The notes beneath the pieces are model-generated. The model did no database searches. It had not been told where the DNA came from and saw only the letters and a program-made list of their open reading frames with translations. Positions 7,532 to 16,921 of a DNA stretch of 64,000 nucleotides are shown here, piece by piece. This DNA comes from Spirochaetota bacterium. Its GTDB lineage: Bacteria; Spirochaetota; JAAYUW01; JAOAHJ01. Both the position numbers and the translations under genes were made by a program. The stretch covers positions 1 through 64,000 of the forward strand of contig JAOAHJ010000020.1 of the NCBI GenBank assembly GCA_026415295.1, given 5' to 3'. Position 1 is the stretch's first letter; the number at the start of each line of letters is the position of its first letter.

Positions 7532-8743
7532 ATGGGATTAGATAAATTAGATAAAATAGTTTATAAAGAACAAATAATTAAAACCCTCGTTGAAAAGTTT
7601 TCAATTGAAAAACTATTTTTATATTTAATCAATAAAAATTTAATAAATAATCAAATAGATGAATTCATAAATAATAAAGAAAAAATTTTAAATCTTCTAA
7701 ATTTTGAATTTTTTAATAATTTAAATCTTTTAGAAGATTACAAAGAAAACATTATTTTTAGTTTATTATCATTTTTATTTGTTTTCAAAGAAGAAAAAGC
7801 ACTATTATTGTTTAGAGATAATTTAAAACCACCATATAATTATTATAGTAATATTTTTTATTTTGCTCTTCTAAATAAGTTTGACTTTTATTTATCTGAA
7901 ATGAATAACCTTAAAAAACAAAATATAAAAAATCCATACATGCAAATATTTCATATTTTATATACATCAATAAATGAATTAAAAATAAATTATTCTCCTT
8001 TCTTTATATTATTAGATAATAAAAATATCAATCTTCCAAAAGAAGTAACAAACTTTTTAATTAATTTTTTAATTAAATCTCTAAAGTTTGGAACATTAAG
8101 TTACTTAACTAAAGAGTTTAGTACTTTTAAGTTAATTGAAAACGATATTATAAATTCAGTAATTAATTTAACTTGTTCACTCAATATCAAGGAATTATTA
8201 AAAATAGAATTTTTATATTTAAATGAATATTTAATCAAAATTCAAGATAACCAGGTAAATGATATTATAAAAATTAATATTCAAAATTTGAAAAATATTG
8301 AAAATATTAAAAGAGAAGCAATTATTTCAAAAAATATTAATATGCTGATTTTAAATAATAATTATTTTCCAAACATTAATTATATTATATTAAAATATAA
8401 AATTATTCAATCAGAAATCTTATTTAAAGATAAAGAATTAATAAAACAATTAAACACCATTTTATTAAAATTAATTTTTAATGATCCAGGTTATGAGCTA
8501 TATTACACTTTACTTATATATCTTTATTCTATAACTAATCAAAAAGAAAAAGTTTATAATCTCTTTCAAAAATTTAACAAATTGTTCAATATTAATTTAA
8601 TTGAAAATGAATCAAAAATAAATTTAATAAAAGCTTTCTTTATATTAAAGGATTATAAAATATGTAAGGACTTAATTTTAGAATTTAAAGAAGAACTCCC
8701 TGAAAATATAGCTAAAATAAAAAACTTTATCTTTAATTCCTAA
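7532..8743 (+). CDS. Hypothetical cytoplasmic helical protein
   Basis: 403 residues, not recognised. No signal peptide or membrane segment. Composition is Leu, Ile, Asn, Lys and Phe rich and almost wholly helical, with repeated helix pairs in the last 120 residues (YTLLIYLYSITNQKEKVY, INLIKAFFILKDYKICKDL) that resemble TPR-type solenoids. No catalytic motif is visible. The ATG has no ribosome site, so the true start could differ or the leader may be very short. It is separated from flaA by a terminator and is followed by a bactofilin 85 nt downstream. Confidence 0.6.
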   Translation: MGLDKLDKIVYKEQIIKTLVEKFSIEKLFLYLINKNLINNQIDEFINNKEKILNLLNFEFFNNLNLLEDYKENIIFSLLSFLFVFKEEKALLLFRDNLKPPYNYYSNIFYFALLNKFDFYLSEMNNLKKQNIKNPYMQIFHILYTSINELKINYSPFFILLDNKNINLPKEVTNFLINFLIKSLKFGTLSYLTKEFSTFKLIENDIINSVINLTCSLNIKELLKIEFLYLNEYLIKIQDNQVNDIIKINIQNLKNIENIKREAIISKNINMLILNNNYFPNINYIILKYKIIQSEILFKDKELIKQLNTILLKLIFNDPGYELYYTLLIYLYSITNQKEKVYNLFQKFNKLFNINLIENESKINLIKAFFILKDYKICKDLILEFKEELPENIAKIKNFIFNS

Positions 8744-8828
8744 AAATCACTGATTTATTTGTATTCAAATTTTATTATTGACTAAATTTTAATAAAATAT
8801 ATTCTAACTAAGAAGAAAGGACTTAGTA

Positions 8829-9209
8829 ATGGCTAAAAATTTTGAAGATTTTGGCACATTTATTGGAGAAAAGTCTTTTTTTTCTGGTAAAATTTTGACT
8901 ACAGAACAATTAAGAGTAGATGGCAAATTTGAAGGTGAAGAGTTAAGAGTTGAGCATTTAATAGTTGGAAGAAATGGTAAAGTTAAATGTAATATTATTG
9001 CAAATACTATTATCGTAGAAGGCATTATAATTGGCAACATATATGCAAGAACAAGAATAATGTTAATGCCTACAGCAGCAATATTAGGAGATATAAAAAC
9101 CCCAGAATTAATTATACAAAATGGCGTTATTCTAGAAGGAAATTGTATAATTGCACCAGATCCAAAACATTACCCAAAAGAAATTATTGAAAAAAGATAT
9201 GAAGATTAA
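8829..9209 (+). CDS. Bactofilin (polymer-forming cytoskeletal protein)
   Basis: 126 residues. Bactofilins form nucleotide-independent filaments that position cell-wall and other machinery. The central right-handed beta-helix is clear: TTEQLRVDGKFEG, LIVGRNGKVKCNIIANTIIV, GIIIGNIYARTRI, PTAAILGDIKTPELIIQNG. Short disordered ends, with a Pro-rich tail PDPKHYPKE, are typical. AAAGGA precedes the ATG. It is one of two bactofilins in the window; the other at 54.3 kb sits next to an M23 peptidase, while this one has no peptidase neighbour. Confidence 0.9.
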   Translation: MAKNFEDFGTFIGEKSFFSGKILTTEQLRVDGKFEGEELRVEHLIVGRNGKVKCNIIANTIIVEGIIIGNIYARTRIMLMPTAAILGDIKTPELIIQNGVILEGNCIIAPDPKHYPKEIIEKRYED

Positions 9210-9281
9210 TTTAATTTTAATAAATAACTGCCATAAAAATATTAAAATTTCTCTTATAAAATCCAATTAATTGTATTATAT

Positions 9282-10763
9282 ATGGATATAATTATAATCA
9301 CACAAGGTGATCCTGGAGGGATATCTTCGGAAATATTAATTAAATCTCTTATTTATAAATTTAATAACTGCCAAAACTTCTTTTTTAATAAAAAATTTAT
9401 TATATTTGGTTCTATTGAATCATTTATAAAAAATATTTTAAATCTTATAATATTAAATTTAGAACAATTAAAAAAAGGACTTTACATTAATAACATTAAA
9501 GAAACCGAAACAATAAATAATTTAATTAAACTTGACAACTTTTTAGAAAAAATAACTTTAATTTCAGATATTAATTTCCTTTTTTCTATTAATAAAAATA
9601 GTTTGTCTTTGTTCTCTTTTTATGATCCTTTTTTTGAGCCAGTTATTAAAAATAATATATCTTTCAAAGAAATTTTCAATAATTTTTTAGAAAAAATTTT
9701 TGATACAAACATTCTTAAAATAATAATTGATGATATTGAAAAAATCAATTTCTTAATATATAATAAATTAGAAAAAATTTTAGATAATTATAAAACCTTT
9801 CTAAATAAAAACTTTTACAACTTTTATTTAGAAGATGGATTTGAAAAAATAAAAAATTTAAGTTCTTTTAAATATTTAAAAAACTATCATATACATAGTA
9901 TTAAAAAAATAATAAATAAAAATATTTTTTATGTTCAATACTCAAAAAATCATATAACAAATGGATTGATGTCTGAAATTTATCTATATTTTTCTGCTAT
10001 ACTTTCTATTAATATAATAAAATTTGGAATTAAACCTTCAATTATTACTTTACCTGTTTCAAAAAAATCTATATCTCTTATCTTTAATAAATTTATAGGA
10101 CAGACCGAATATTTTCAAAATTTTTTTAAGAAATATTATTATAATTTCTATTTCACTAATTTAAAAAAAATATTATTAAAGTTTAATTTATCTGAAAAAA
10201 ATAAAGTAAATATGATATTTTATTCTGATAATTTTTCATTATTATTGGTTACAACACATGTACCATTATTAAAATTAAAAAATTATATAAATGAAAGAAC
10301 ATTTTCCAAAGCACTCATAAATGGAATAGAATACTTTAAAAAAATCTATGGAACTAATGGTAAAATAGCTGTTTTAGCTTTAAATCCTCATGCATCAGAT
10401 AATTATATAATAGGAAAAGAAGAAAAATGGATAAAAAAAGTTATTAAAAAATTAAATGAAGAAAATAAAAAAAATAAAAATAATTACATTGAAATATTGG
10501 GACCATATCCAGCTGATTCTATATTTTCAAAATATTCTAACAATTATGATGATATTAAATTATTTATTTCTTTTTATCATGATCAAGGTTTAATCCCTTT
10601 TAAAATACTCTCACAATCTGGAGGAGTTAATATATCATTTGGATTACCAATTTTAAGAGTTTCTCCTGACCATGGAACTGCTTTTGATATAGTTTTTAAA
10701 GATAAAGCAAATATAGATTCTACATTAAAGTGTTTTGAAATAATTGAAAAATTAAATAATTGA
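9282..10763 (+). CDS. pdxA: PdxA-like 4-phosphohydroxythreonine dehydrogenase with large insertion
   Basis: Pyridoxal-phosphate pathway oxidoreductase, or a PdxA-fold relative. The N-terminal TQGDPGGISSEI, LPVSKKSISLIF, TTHVPLLKLKNYI, LNPHASDNY, GPYPADSIF, FYHDQGLIPFK, GGVNISFGLPILRVSPDHGTAFDI order is that of PdxA. The three metal-ligand histidines (E. coli H166, H211, H266) are present in TTHVPL, LNPHAS and YHDQGL. Two oddities: the phosphate-binding GHTE motif reads GQTE, and the protein has 493 residues rather than about 330, because roughly 150 extra Asn/Lys/Phe-rich residues lie between about 90 and 240. No ribosome site is visible. Confidence 0.82.
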   Translation: MDIIIITQGDPGGISSEILIKSLIYKFNNCQNFFFNKKFIIFGSIESFIKNILNLIILNLEQLKKGLYINNIKETETINNLIKLDNFLEKITLISDINFLFSINKNSLSLFSFYDPFFEPVIKNNISFKEIFNNFLEKIFDTNILKIIIDDIEKINFLIYNKLEKILDNYKTFLNKNFYNFYLEDGFEKIKNLSSFKYLKNYHIHSIKKIINKNIFYVQYSKNHITNGLMSEIYLYFSAILSINIIKFGIKPSIITLPVSKKSISLIFNKFIGQTEYFQNFFKKYYYNFYFTNLKKILLKFNLSEKNKVNMIFYSDNFSLLLVTTHVPLLKLKNYINERTFSKALINGIEYFKKIYGTNGKIAVLALNPHASDNYIIGKEEKWIKKVIKKLNEENKKNKNNYIEILGPYPADSIFSKYSNNYDDIKLFISFYHDQGLIPFKILSQSGGVNISFGLPILRVSPDHGTAFDIVFKDKANIDSTLKCFEIIEKLNN

Positions 10764-10832
10764 TCTTATATTTATTTTTATAATTCTATTTACAAGATTT
10801 TATAAATTTTTAATAAATTAAGAGGGGTTTTT

Positions 10833-12698
10833 ATGTATTCTCTTGTCGAAATTAAAGATCTTTTATCAATAGTTATTAAGAATATTCTATTTGAAGAGTT
10901 TTCTCTTGAAATTACAGAAGAAGAGATATATAATCTAATTGAGTACCCAGAAAATCCTCAAAATGGAGATATATCTTTACCATTATTTCAATTCTCAAAA
11001 TTATTAAAAAAAAATCCAATAGATCTTTCGCAGGTTTTAATTAATAAATTAAATAATAATAACATAATAAAAACTCACAAATATTTTGACAAAATATTTT
11101 TTTTATCTGGTTATTTAAACTTTTTCATAAATAAAATTGTGTTCGAAAATCTTTTTAATAATTTTATTAAAAATGGTTTTACAATCAAAATAACTCCATT
11201 TTTTAAAGATTTTAAGCTTGTAATGGACTACTCTTCACCAAATATCGCAAAACCTTTTGGAATTGGTCATTTAATTTCTACATCACTTGGAGAAGCAATT
11301 AAAAGAGTATATCAAGAACTAGGAGCAAAAGTTATTGGAATTAATTACCTAGGTGATTGGGGAACTCAATTTGGGAAATTAATTTATTCTATAAAAGAGT
11401 GGACTAACCTTTCTGATTTTGAAAATAATAAATTAAACATATATGATTTGTTCAATCTTTATGTAAAATATCATAAAGAAGAAGAAATACATCCAGAAAT
11501 TACTGAAAAAGCAAGGGAAATTTTCTTAAAACTTGAACAAGGAGATGAAGAATATTTAAAAATCTGGGAAAAAATAAAGAATATTTCATTAAAAGAATTT
11601 CATGATATTTATAAACTTCTTAACATTGATTTTGATTTTATAGAAGGAGAATCAAAATACAAAGAAAAGGACCTTAAGAAAATATTAAATATTCTAGAAA
11701 TAAATAAAATATTAAATTTATCTGAAGGAGCAAAAGTTGTTTACCTAAATGAAGTTTATAATGATAAAGAAATGCCCCCAGCAATAATAGTAAGATCAAA
11801 TGGTACTTCAACTTATCTTTTAAGAGATATATCTGCACTTCTTGATAGATGGGAAAGGTTTCACTTTGATAGAATTCTATACATAGTAGGTGTAACCCAA
11901 GAACTACATTTTAAACAGGTATTTGGAGTAATAAAAAAATTAAATTTTCCATTTAAAAATAGAACTTTTCATGTTAGTTTTGGAACAATGAGATTTCTTG
12001 GGCAAAAAATGGCTACAAGGGAAGGAAATATTATATTTTTAAAAGATGTTTTTGATAAAATTTATGAAAAAGCATACAATCTAACAATTGAAAAAGGTAT
12101 ATCTAAAAATCCAGAGGATACTGCAAAAAAAATCTCTATAGGAGCATTAAACTTTTCCATATTAAAAAATTCAAGAACTAAAGATATTGATTTTAATTTT
12201 GATAAAGTTCTATCATTTGAAGGCGATTCTTCAATATATATTCAATATACAATCTCAAGATTAAATTCAATATTAAAAAATTTTTTTTGTAAATATCAAA
12301 TTGATGAATTTAATCAAATAAAATTAAATAATAATAATGGAAATCTATTTAAAAAAGAATTGCTCTATTTCATTAAAAAAGAAAATATTGATTTAAATGA
12401 AACTGTTAAAAGTGTAGTTAATTTTATCATCTCAAATGAGCTTTTTAATAGTATTCTAAAAGAAACTCTTAAATTTGAAGATATAATTCTAAGTGCTGGA
12501 AAAATTTATGAACCTTATATTATAACAAGATTTACATTAAAATTATGTAGTTTAATTAATACTCTTTATAATAAAGAAAGAATAATAAATGAAGATAAAA
12601 ATGAAAGTTTTATAAAAATAATAATAATATATTATATTAATGGAATATTAAAAAAATGTATAAAACTCCTGAATATCCCAGAAATAGAATCTTTATAG
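10833..12698 (+). CDS. argS: Arginyl-tRNA synthetase
   Basis: Class I synthetase charging tRNA-Arg, 621 residues. The N-terminal Add-1 domain contains EYPENPQNGDISLPLF. The active site shows the ArgRS signature SSPNIAKPFGIGHLISTS, in which GIGH is the HIGH motif, followed by NYLGDWGTQFGKL. DISALLDRW and VGVTQELHFKQVF are conserved; the KMSKS region reads GQKMATREGN, as often in ArgRS. The helical C-terminal domain runs to FTLKLCSLINTLYN. GAGGGG lies 7 nt before the ATG. A strong hairpin terminator follows 55 nt after the stop. Confidence 0.97.
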   Translation: MYSLVEIKDLLSIVIKNILFEEFSLEITEEEIYNLIEYPENPQNGDISLPLFQFSKLLKKNPIDLSQVLINKLNNNNIIKTHKYFDKIFFLSGYLNFFINKIVFENLFNNFIKNGFTIKITPFFKDFKLVMDYSSPNIAKPFGIGHLISTSLGEAIKRVYQELGAKVIGINYLGDWGTQFGKLIYSIKEWTNLSDFENNKLNIYDLFNLYVKYHKEEEIHPEITEKAREIFLKLEQGDEEYLKIWEKIKNISLKEFHDIYKLLNIDFDFIEGESKYKEKDLKKILNILEINKILNLSEGAKVVYLNEVYNDKEMPPAIIVRSNGTSTYLLRDISALLDRWERFHFDRILYIVGVTQELHFKQVFGVIKKLNFPFKNRTFHVSFGTMRFLGQKMATREGNIIFLKDVFDKIYEKAYNLTIEKGISKNPEDTAKKISIGALNFSILKNSRTKDIDFNFDKVLSFEGDSSIYIQYTISRLNSILKNFFCKYQIDEFNQIKLNNNNGNLFKKELLYFIKKENIDLNETVKSVVNFIISNELFNSILKETLKFEDIILSAGKIYEPYIITRFTLKLCSLINTLYNKERIINEDKNESFIKIIIIYYINGILKKCIKLLNIPEIESL

Positions 12699-12752
12699 AT
12701 TTTTTTATTTTTTATTTGCAATTTTAATAAATTTATATTAAAATAAATAAAA

Positions 12753-12817
12753 GGTGGGGAAAAAATTTGCCTCAACCCCTTGACTTTTTCAAAGGCAAAT
12801 ACCCCACCATTTTTTTT
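12753..12817. terminator. Bidirectional terminator between argS and tRNA-Thr/Tyr
   Basis: GGTGGGG (12753-12759) pairs with CCCCACC (12802-12808) and ATTTGCC (12765-12771) with GGCAAAT (12794-12800), giving a long, almost continuous stem. Eight T follow on the plus strand and a T-rich tract on the minus strand, so it can stop both argS and the convergent tRNA transcript. The loop holds TTGA/TCAA, a possible minor inner hairpin. Confidence 0.85.
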
Positions 12818-12917
12818 ATTATCTTGATATTTTAATATAATTAACAAATTTTATAAATTTAACCAATTTGAATTATTTTATCTTATTCTTATAAATTTTA
12901 ACTTTAAAATCAAAAAA

Positions 12918-12999
12918 TGGGAGATGCATGATTTGAACCTACGAAGCCGTCTGGCAACAGATTTACAGTCTGTCCCCTTTGACCACTCGGGAACCTCCC
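12918..12999 (-). tRNA. tRNA-Tyr (GUA), slightly irregular
   Basis: Class II tRNA on the minus strand. The anticodon stem CAGA/TCTG surrounds loop CTGTAAA (anticodon GTA), the D region CCCGAGTGGTCAAAGGG is typical of Tyr, and a variable arm TGCC...GGC is present. Acceptor GGGAGGT/ATCTCCC pairs with one G-U. Irregular points: the T stem GTAGG/CATGC has a G-A mismatch and a U-G pair, and the linker between acceptor and D stem appears one base short. No encoded CCA. Confidence 0.85.
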
Positions 13000-13004
13000 C
13001 AAAA

Positions 13005-13077
13005 AGCTGGCGAAGGGAATTGAACCCCCAACCTGCTGATTACAAGTCAGCTGCTCTACCGATTGAGCTACGCCAGC
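13005..13077 (-). tRNA. tRNA-Thr (UGU)
   Basis: Clean cloverleaf on the minus strand: acceptor GCTGGCG/CGCCAGC with U73, anticodon stem GCTGA/TCAGC around CTTGTAA (anticodon TGT), T arm GGGGG/CCCTT. First gene of a two-tRNA transcript with tRNA-Tyr, 5 nt apart. Confidence 0.95.
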
Positions 13078-13093
13078 AATTTATCTAAAACAA

Positions 13094-13121
13094 TCTTTAC
13101 CAGTTTAAATTTATTTGTCAA
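13094..13121 (-). promoter_or_regulatory. Promoter of tRNA-Thr/tRNA-Tyr
   Basis: Minus strand TTGACA (13116-13121), 16-nt spacer, TAAAGA (13094-13099), about 17 nt before tRNA-Thr. The -35 is perfect and the -10 is fair. Confidence 0.65.
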
Positions 13122-13274
13122 GAATTTTTTAAATCTAATTATTTTAATTATAATTTAAAAAATTCTTTAAAAAAATTAAATAATAATTAGAAAAAATAAA
13201 TTTTTAAATTAAATTTTTTCTTTCATATTTTTTAATTTATATTAATTTTTTTTTAAATAACCGATTATTAAAAT

Positions 13275-13336
13275 AGATTTCCCCTCCCAATTTTCCCTTT
13301 GGTCGTCCTATATTAGTATAGGGCGACCTTTTTTTT
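13275..13336 (+). ncRNA. Candidate small RNA with C/U-rich head
   Basis: A short segment ahead of the PBP1A gene ends in a strong intrinsic terminator. Upstream of that stem lies a C/U-rich single-stranded stretch, CCCCTCCC and TTTTCCCTTT, in a region otherwise made of A and T. TAAAAT (13269-13274) could be its -10 box, which would give an RNA of about 55 nt. CCCCTCCC is complementary to strong ribosome sites such as GGGAGG (seen at 42828), so an anti-ribosome-site regulator is plausible. It could instead be the leader end of an unseen transcript. Confidence 0.35.
13301..13336 (+). terminator. Intrinsic terminator upstream of the PBP1A gene
   Basis: GGTCGTCCTATA, loop TTAG, TATAGGGCGACC, then eight T. 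The stem is 12 bp with one U-G pair, the strongest hairpin in the window. No coding gene on this strand runs into it. Confidence 0.92.
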
Positions 13337-13410
13337 ATTTATTAATTGTATTTATTACTTGACTTTTTTTAGATTAAATTAAATCTTTATTTTAGTTAAA
13401 AGAGGTTGAT

Positions 13411-15855
13411 ATGAAATTAAAATTTATAAATATTTTAACTATAATTTTATTTGCAGGAACTATTTTGGCTGGGATAACTATTGGGGTTGTTTTTGCATCT
13501 TTTTCTAGAATAGATATAGAAAAAATTATTACTGAGAAACAACTATCAATTCCTACAATTATTTATGATATTAATGGAAAAGTTATAGACGAACTTTTTC
13601 AGGAAAAAAGAGAAATTATTCCATTTAGAGATATACCTGAAAATCTCATTAAAGCATTTATAGCATATGAAGATAAAGATTTTTACAAACATCATGGTTT
13701 TAACACTAAAAGAATCCTTATATCAATGTTATATAATATAAAAAGAATCTTAACAAAACAAAAAGGGACAATAGTTGGTGGATCAACTATTACACAGCAA
13801 TTAGCAAAAAGATTATTTACAGAATCTGAAAAAACTATATATAGAAAATTAAGGGAGTTATGGTATACAGTACAAATTGAAAAAAAATTTTCTAAAAATG
13901 AAATATTAGAATTTTACTTAAATGAAGTTTATTTTGGTCATGGTGTTTATGGAATTAAAACTGCTTCAGAATTTTATTTTGGTAAAAATGTCAAAGACCT
14001 TACCTTAGCAGAATGTGCTCTTCTTGCTACACTTCCACAATCTCCAGTTTATAATTCTCCAATTCTATATCCAGAAAACTCTAAAAAAAGAGTTAAAATG
14101 GCTTTGGATAGAATGATTGAGTTGAATTTTGTATCCAAGGAAGAAGCTCAAAAATCATATGAAAAATTATGGGAAAGTTTATCTGAAAGAAATTTTGCAT
14201 CAATATCTTCACCTTATTTTCTATCAAAAAGCAAAGCCCCATATTATACCGATGCTGTACTTAATGTTCTAAAGAATGATTTTACACCTGAAGATATTTA
14301 TAAAAAGGGTTTAAGGATATATACTGCATGCAACCTTGATTATCAAGTAGTAGCAGAAAAATATTTAAAAGAAGCTTTAGAAAAATTAAATGCTGAATAT
14401 TCAAAAAGTACTAAAAATAAAAACGACTATATAATTAATAATTATCTCGATATTATAGATTTCTTTTTTGAAATGAATAATATTCAAACAGGAATAACAA
14501 ATAATAAAGCAAATATTAAATATAATAAATTCTATAAAGAAAATGTTGTTGACTTTATAAATCTCTTAACCCAAAATCAAAACTCAACAAAACTTGCCAA
14601 TATTTTTGAAAATTATAAAATCTTATATCAAAAAGAACTTGAAAAAAACTTTATCCAGGGAGCTATTGTTTCAATTGAACCTTCAACTGGTTATGTTTTA
14701 GTTTTAGTCGGTGGTTATGAGTGGACAAAGCAAGATCAACTAAACAGAGCTTTAAGAGTCAGATTTCAACCTGGTTCAGGAATAAAACCTTTTATCTATG
14801 CTGGAGCACTTGAAAAAAGAATAATTACACCTTCTACTGTTATACTTGATGCCCCTATCATATACCAATTTTCAGAAAATGATATATGGACTCCTTCTAA
14901 TTATGATGGTCAATTTTCTGGTTATGTAAGAGTTAGAGATGCTTTAAGAAAGTCAATAAATATTCCCGCAATCAAAGTAATGGAGGCACTAGGTATATCA
15001 GAAACATTAGAATATTTATCAAAGTTTTATTCTGTAACAAACATATTTGAAGGTAAACAGGTAAAAAACAAATCTGATTTTCCTCCCTACCTTTCGACAG
15101 CTTTAGGCACTATATCAATATCTCCATTACAAGCAGCAAAGGCTTTTTCAATTTTTGCAAATAAAGGAAAAGAAGTATATCCTATTATAGTTAGATATGT
15201 AACAGACAGAGAAGGGAGAATAATTAAAAATTATGAACAAGAATATAATCAAAAACTGCTTTCAAAATCCGCAGAAGAAATTCAGATTGTTTCACCTCAA
15301 ACTGCATTCTTAATCTCAAGCATTTTAAAAGATGCTGCTGCACCTGGAGGTACAGCATATGCTTCACTTTCTCAGTTTAAATTAGATTTCGATTTTGCTG
15401 TTAAAACTGGAACAACACAAAACTGGAAAGATGCATGGATGAATGGATATACTGATAATCTTACAACAATTGTATGGATAGGTTTTGATAGAGCTTCTTC
15501 ACTAGGACTTGGTTATACTGGTGGTTATACGTGTGGGCCAATATGGGGAAAATTTATGCAATATATTTATCAAATTTTGAAAAGGGCTAAACCAAAATTT
15601 TCAGTCCCATCTGGAATAATTGCACTTACTATTGATTCTTATAGTGGACTTTTATCCTCACCTAACTCCCCCAGATCTTATACAGAATATTTTATTGCTG
15701 GAACTCAACCTAAAACTTATGCCTCAACAGGTGGACTTTTTTTGCTATCATATCCAACAAGAAACTATTATAGTGGTCAGGAAAGTTCTGAATCTTCAGC
15801 AAATAGTGAAGAAGAAAGTGGATCCTTTTTTAAAACCCCATCAGATAATGATTGA
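13411..15855 (+). CDS. mrcA: Penicillin-binding protein 1A, bifunctional
   Basis: Class A PBP, 814 residues, polymerising glycan strands and cross-linking peptides in the periplasm. One N-terminal membrane anchor (about 8-30). The GT51 domain has YEDKDFYKHHG with catalytic Glu87 and GGSTITQQLAKRLF at 123-136. The transpeptidase domain has the active serine in SGIK (Ser456), SIN near 515 and KTGTT from Lys665. The tail is Ser/Glu rich, as in many PBPs. A TTGACT box (13359-13364) lies upstream and AAGAGG before the ATG. A strong terminator isolates it from upstream DNA. A lipid-kinase gene follows after 70 nt. Confidence 0.95.
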   Translation: MKLKFINILTIILFAGTILAGITIGVVFASFSRIDIEKIITEKQLSIPTIIYDINGKVIDELFQEKREIIPFRDIPENLIKAFIAYEDKDFYKHHGFNTKRILISMLYNIKRILTKQKGTIVGGSTITQQLAKRLFTESEKTIYRKLRELWYTVQIEKKFSKNEILEFYLNEVYFGHGVYGIKTASEFYFGKNVKDLTLAECALLATLPQSPVYNSPILYPENSKKRVKMALDRMIELNFVSKEEAQKSYEKLWESLSERNFASISSPYFLSKSKAPYYTDAVLNVLKNDFTPEDIYKKGLRIYTACNLDYQVVAEKYLKEALEKLNAEYSKSTKNKNDYIINNYLDIIDFFFEMNNIQTGITNNKANIKYNKFYKENVVDFINLLTQNQNSTKLANIFENYKILYQKELEKNFIQGAIVSIEPSTGYVLVLVGGYEWTKQDQLNRALRVRFQPGSGIKPFIYAGALEKRIITPSTVILDAPIIYQFSENDIWTPSNYDGQFSGYVRVRDALRKSINIPAIKVMEALGISETLEYLSKFYSVTNIFEGKQVKNKSDFPPYLSTALGTISISPLQAAKAFSIFANKGKEVYPIIVRYVTDREGRIIKNYEQEYNQKLLSKSAEEIQIVSPQTAFLISSILKDAAAPGGTAYASLSQFKLDFDFAVKTGTTQNWKDAWMNGYTDNLTTIVWIGFDRASSLGLGYTGGYTCGPIWGKFMQYIYQILKRAKPKFSVPSGIIALTIDSYSGLLSSPNSPRSYTEYFIAGTQPKTYASTGGLFLLSYPTRNYYSGQESSESSANSEEESGSFFKTPSDND

Positions 15856-15925
15856 TCTTTTAAATAAATTTATACAAAAAATATCATATAATAATAATTA
15901 AATTTTTAATGAATAAAAAATAATT

Positions 15926-16876
15926 ATGGTTTTTGAATTTTTAAAGAAAATATTTTCAAAAATAACATTTAAAAAGAAAAAGATTACAAGCAAAGATAAC
16001 TTTTCAAAGACATGTATTATTGTTAACCCTAAGGCAGGAAGGCATTTATTATTAAACCTAATAGTAAACATTATTACAAATAAGTTTGATCAAAATAATA
16101 TTAGTTATAAAGTTTTTTATACAAAAAAAGAGGGGGATGCCACTATTATATCATCTATGTATAATAAAATAGTTGATTTTTTTACAGTTGTTGGTGGTGA
16201 TGGAACCATAAGAGAAGTCATTGAAGGTTTCGTTAATAATCCAAAACCCATCGGAATTATACCTACTGGAACAGCAAATGTTCTTGCTTTAGAATTAAAT
16301 CTTCCATTTCTTGCTTCATCAGCTATTGATGTTATAATAAAAGGAAACAAAAAAAAAATAGATGTAGGGTTTTTAAATAGTAAACCTTTTATATTAATGG
16401 CATCAGCTGGAATTGATGCTTTAGCCGTACATAATGTTAATCTTAAAGTTAAAAAAATATTTGGAAAAATTTCATATATATTTTCAGCTATTAAATCTTT
16501 TTTAATTTATAAACCCCACTTAATGAATATCTATTTCGAAGATCTAAAAATTGAAGAAAAAGGCTATCTTATAATAGCATCAAATTCTAAATTTTATGGT
16601 GGAAAGTTTCAGATAGATGAAGAGACAAAAATAGATGATGGTTTATTAAATATTTTTATCTTTAAAAATCATGGTTTCCTTAATACTATAAGGTTGTTTT
16701 TAGGAATATTAACTAAATCCCACAAAAGTTTTAAGGATTGTTTATTTTATAAAAGTTCTTCCTTAAGAATTGAATCTCAAAAAAAAGTATTTATGCAAAT
16801 TGATGGTGATAAAGCACCCCACACACCAGCAACCATTAATATAAAAAATAAATTTGTAGAAATTTTCGTTCCATAA
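15926..16876 (+). CDS. Diacylglycerol/lipid kinase family protein
   Basis: 316 residues with the DAGK catalytic fold. It should phosphorylate a lipid hydroxyl such as diacylglycerol or an undecaprenol-type lipid. Motifs: IIVNPKAGRH near the start, VVGGDGTIREVIEGF and GIIPTGTANVLALELNLP for ATP binding, then a beta-sandwich C-terminal domain with FYGGKFQIDEETKIDDG and MQIDGDKAPHTPATI. Length and motifs match the YegS/DgkB group. The ATG lacks a clear ribosome site; it follows mrcA by 70 nt and is probably cotranscribed. Exact substrate unknown. Confidence 0.85.
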   Translation: MVFEFLKKIFSKITFKKKKITSKDNFSKTCIIVNPKAGRHLLLNLIVNIITNKFDQNNISYKVFYTKKEGDATIISSMYNKIVDFFTVVGGDGTIREVIEGFVNNPKPIGIIPTGTANVLALELNLPFLASSAIDVIIKGNKKKIDVGFLNSKPFILMASAGIDALAVHNVNLKVKKIFGKISYIFSAIKSFLIYKPHLMNIYFEDLKIEEKGYLIIASNSKFYGGKFQIDEETKIDDGLLNIFIFKNHGFLNTIRLFLGILTKSHKSFKDCLFYKSSSLRIESQKKVFMQIDGDKAPHTPATINIKNKFVEIFVP

Positions 16877-16921
16877 ATAATATTTATTCAAAAAAAATAT
16901 TTTAAATTAAAAAAATACCTA

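Noticed and set aside
12632-12847. Minus-strand ORF of 71 codons across the argS terminator
   Set aside because: It lies over the long hairpin and the end of argS, has no ribosome site and is explained by the structured terminator sequence.
15620-15901. 93-codon ORF at the end of the PBP1A gene
   Set aside because: Out-of-frame shadow of the PBP1A C terminus; no ribosome site or recognisable sequence.
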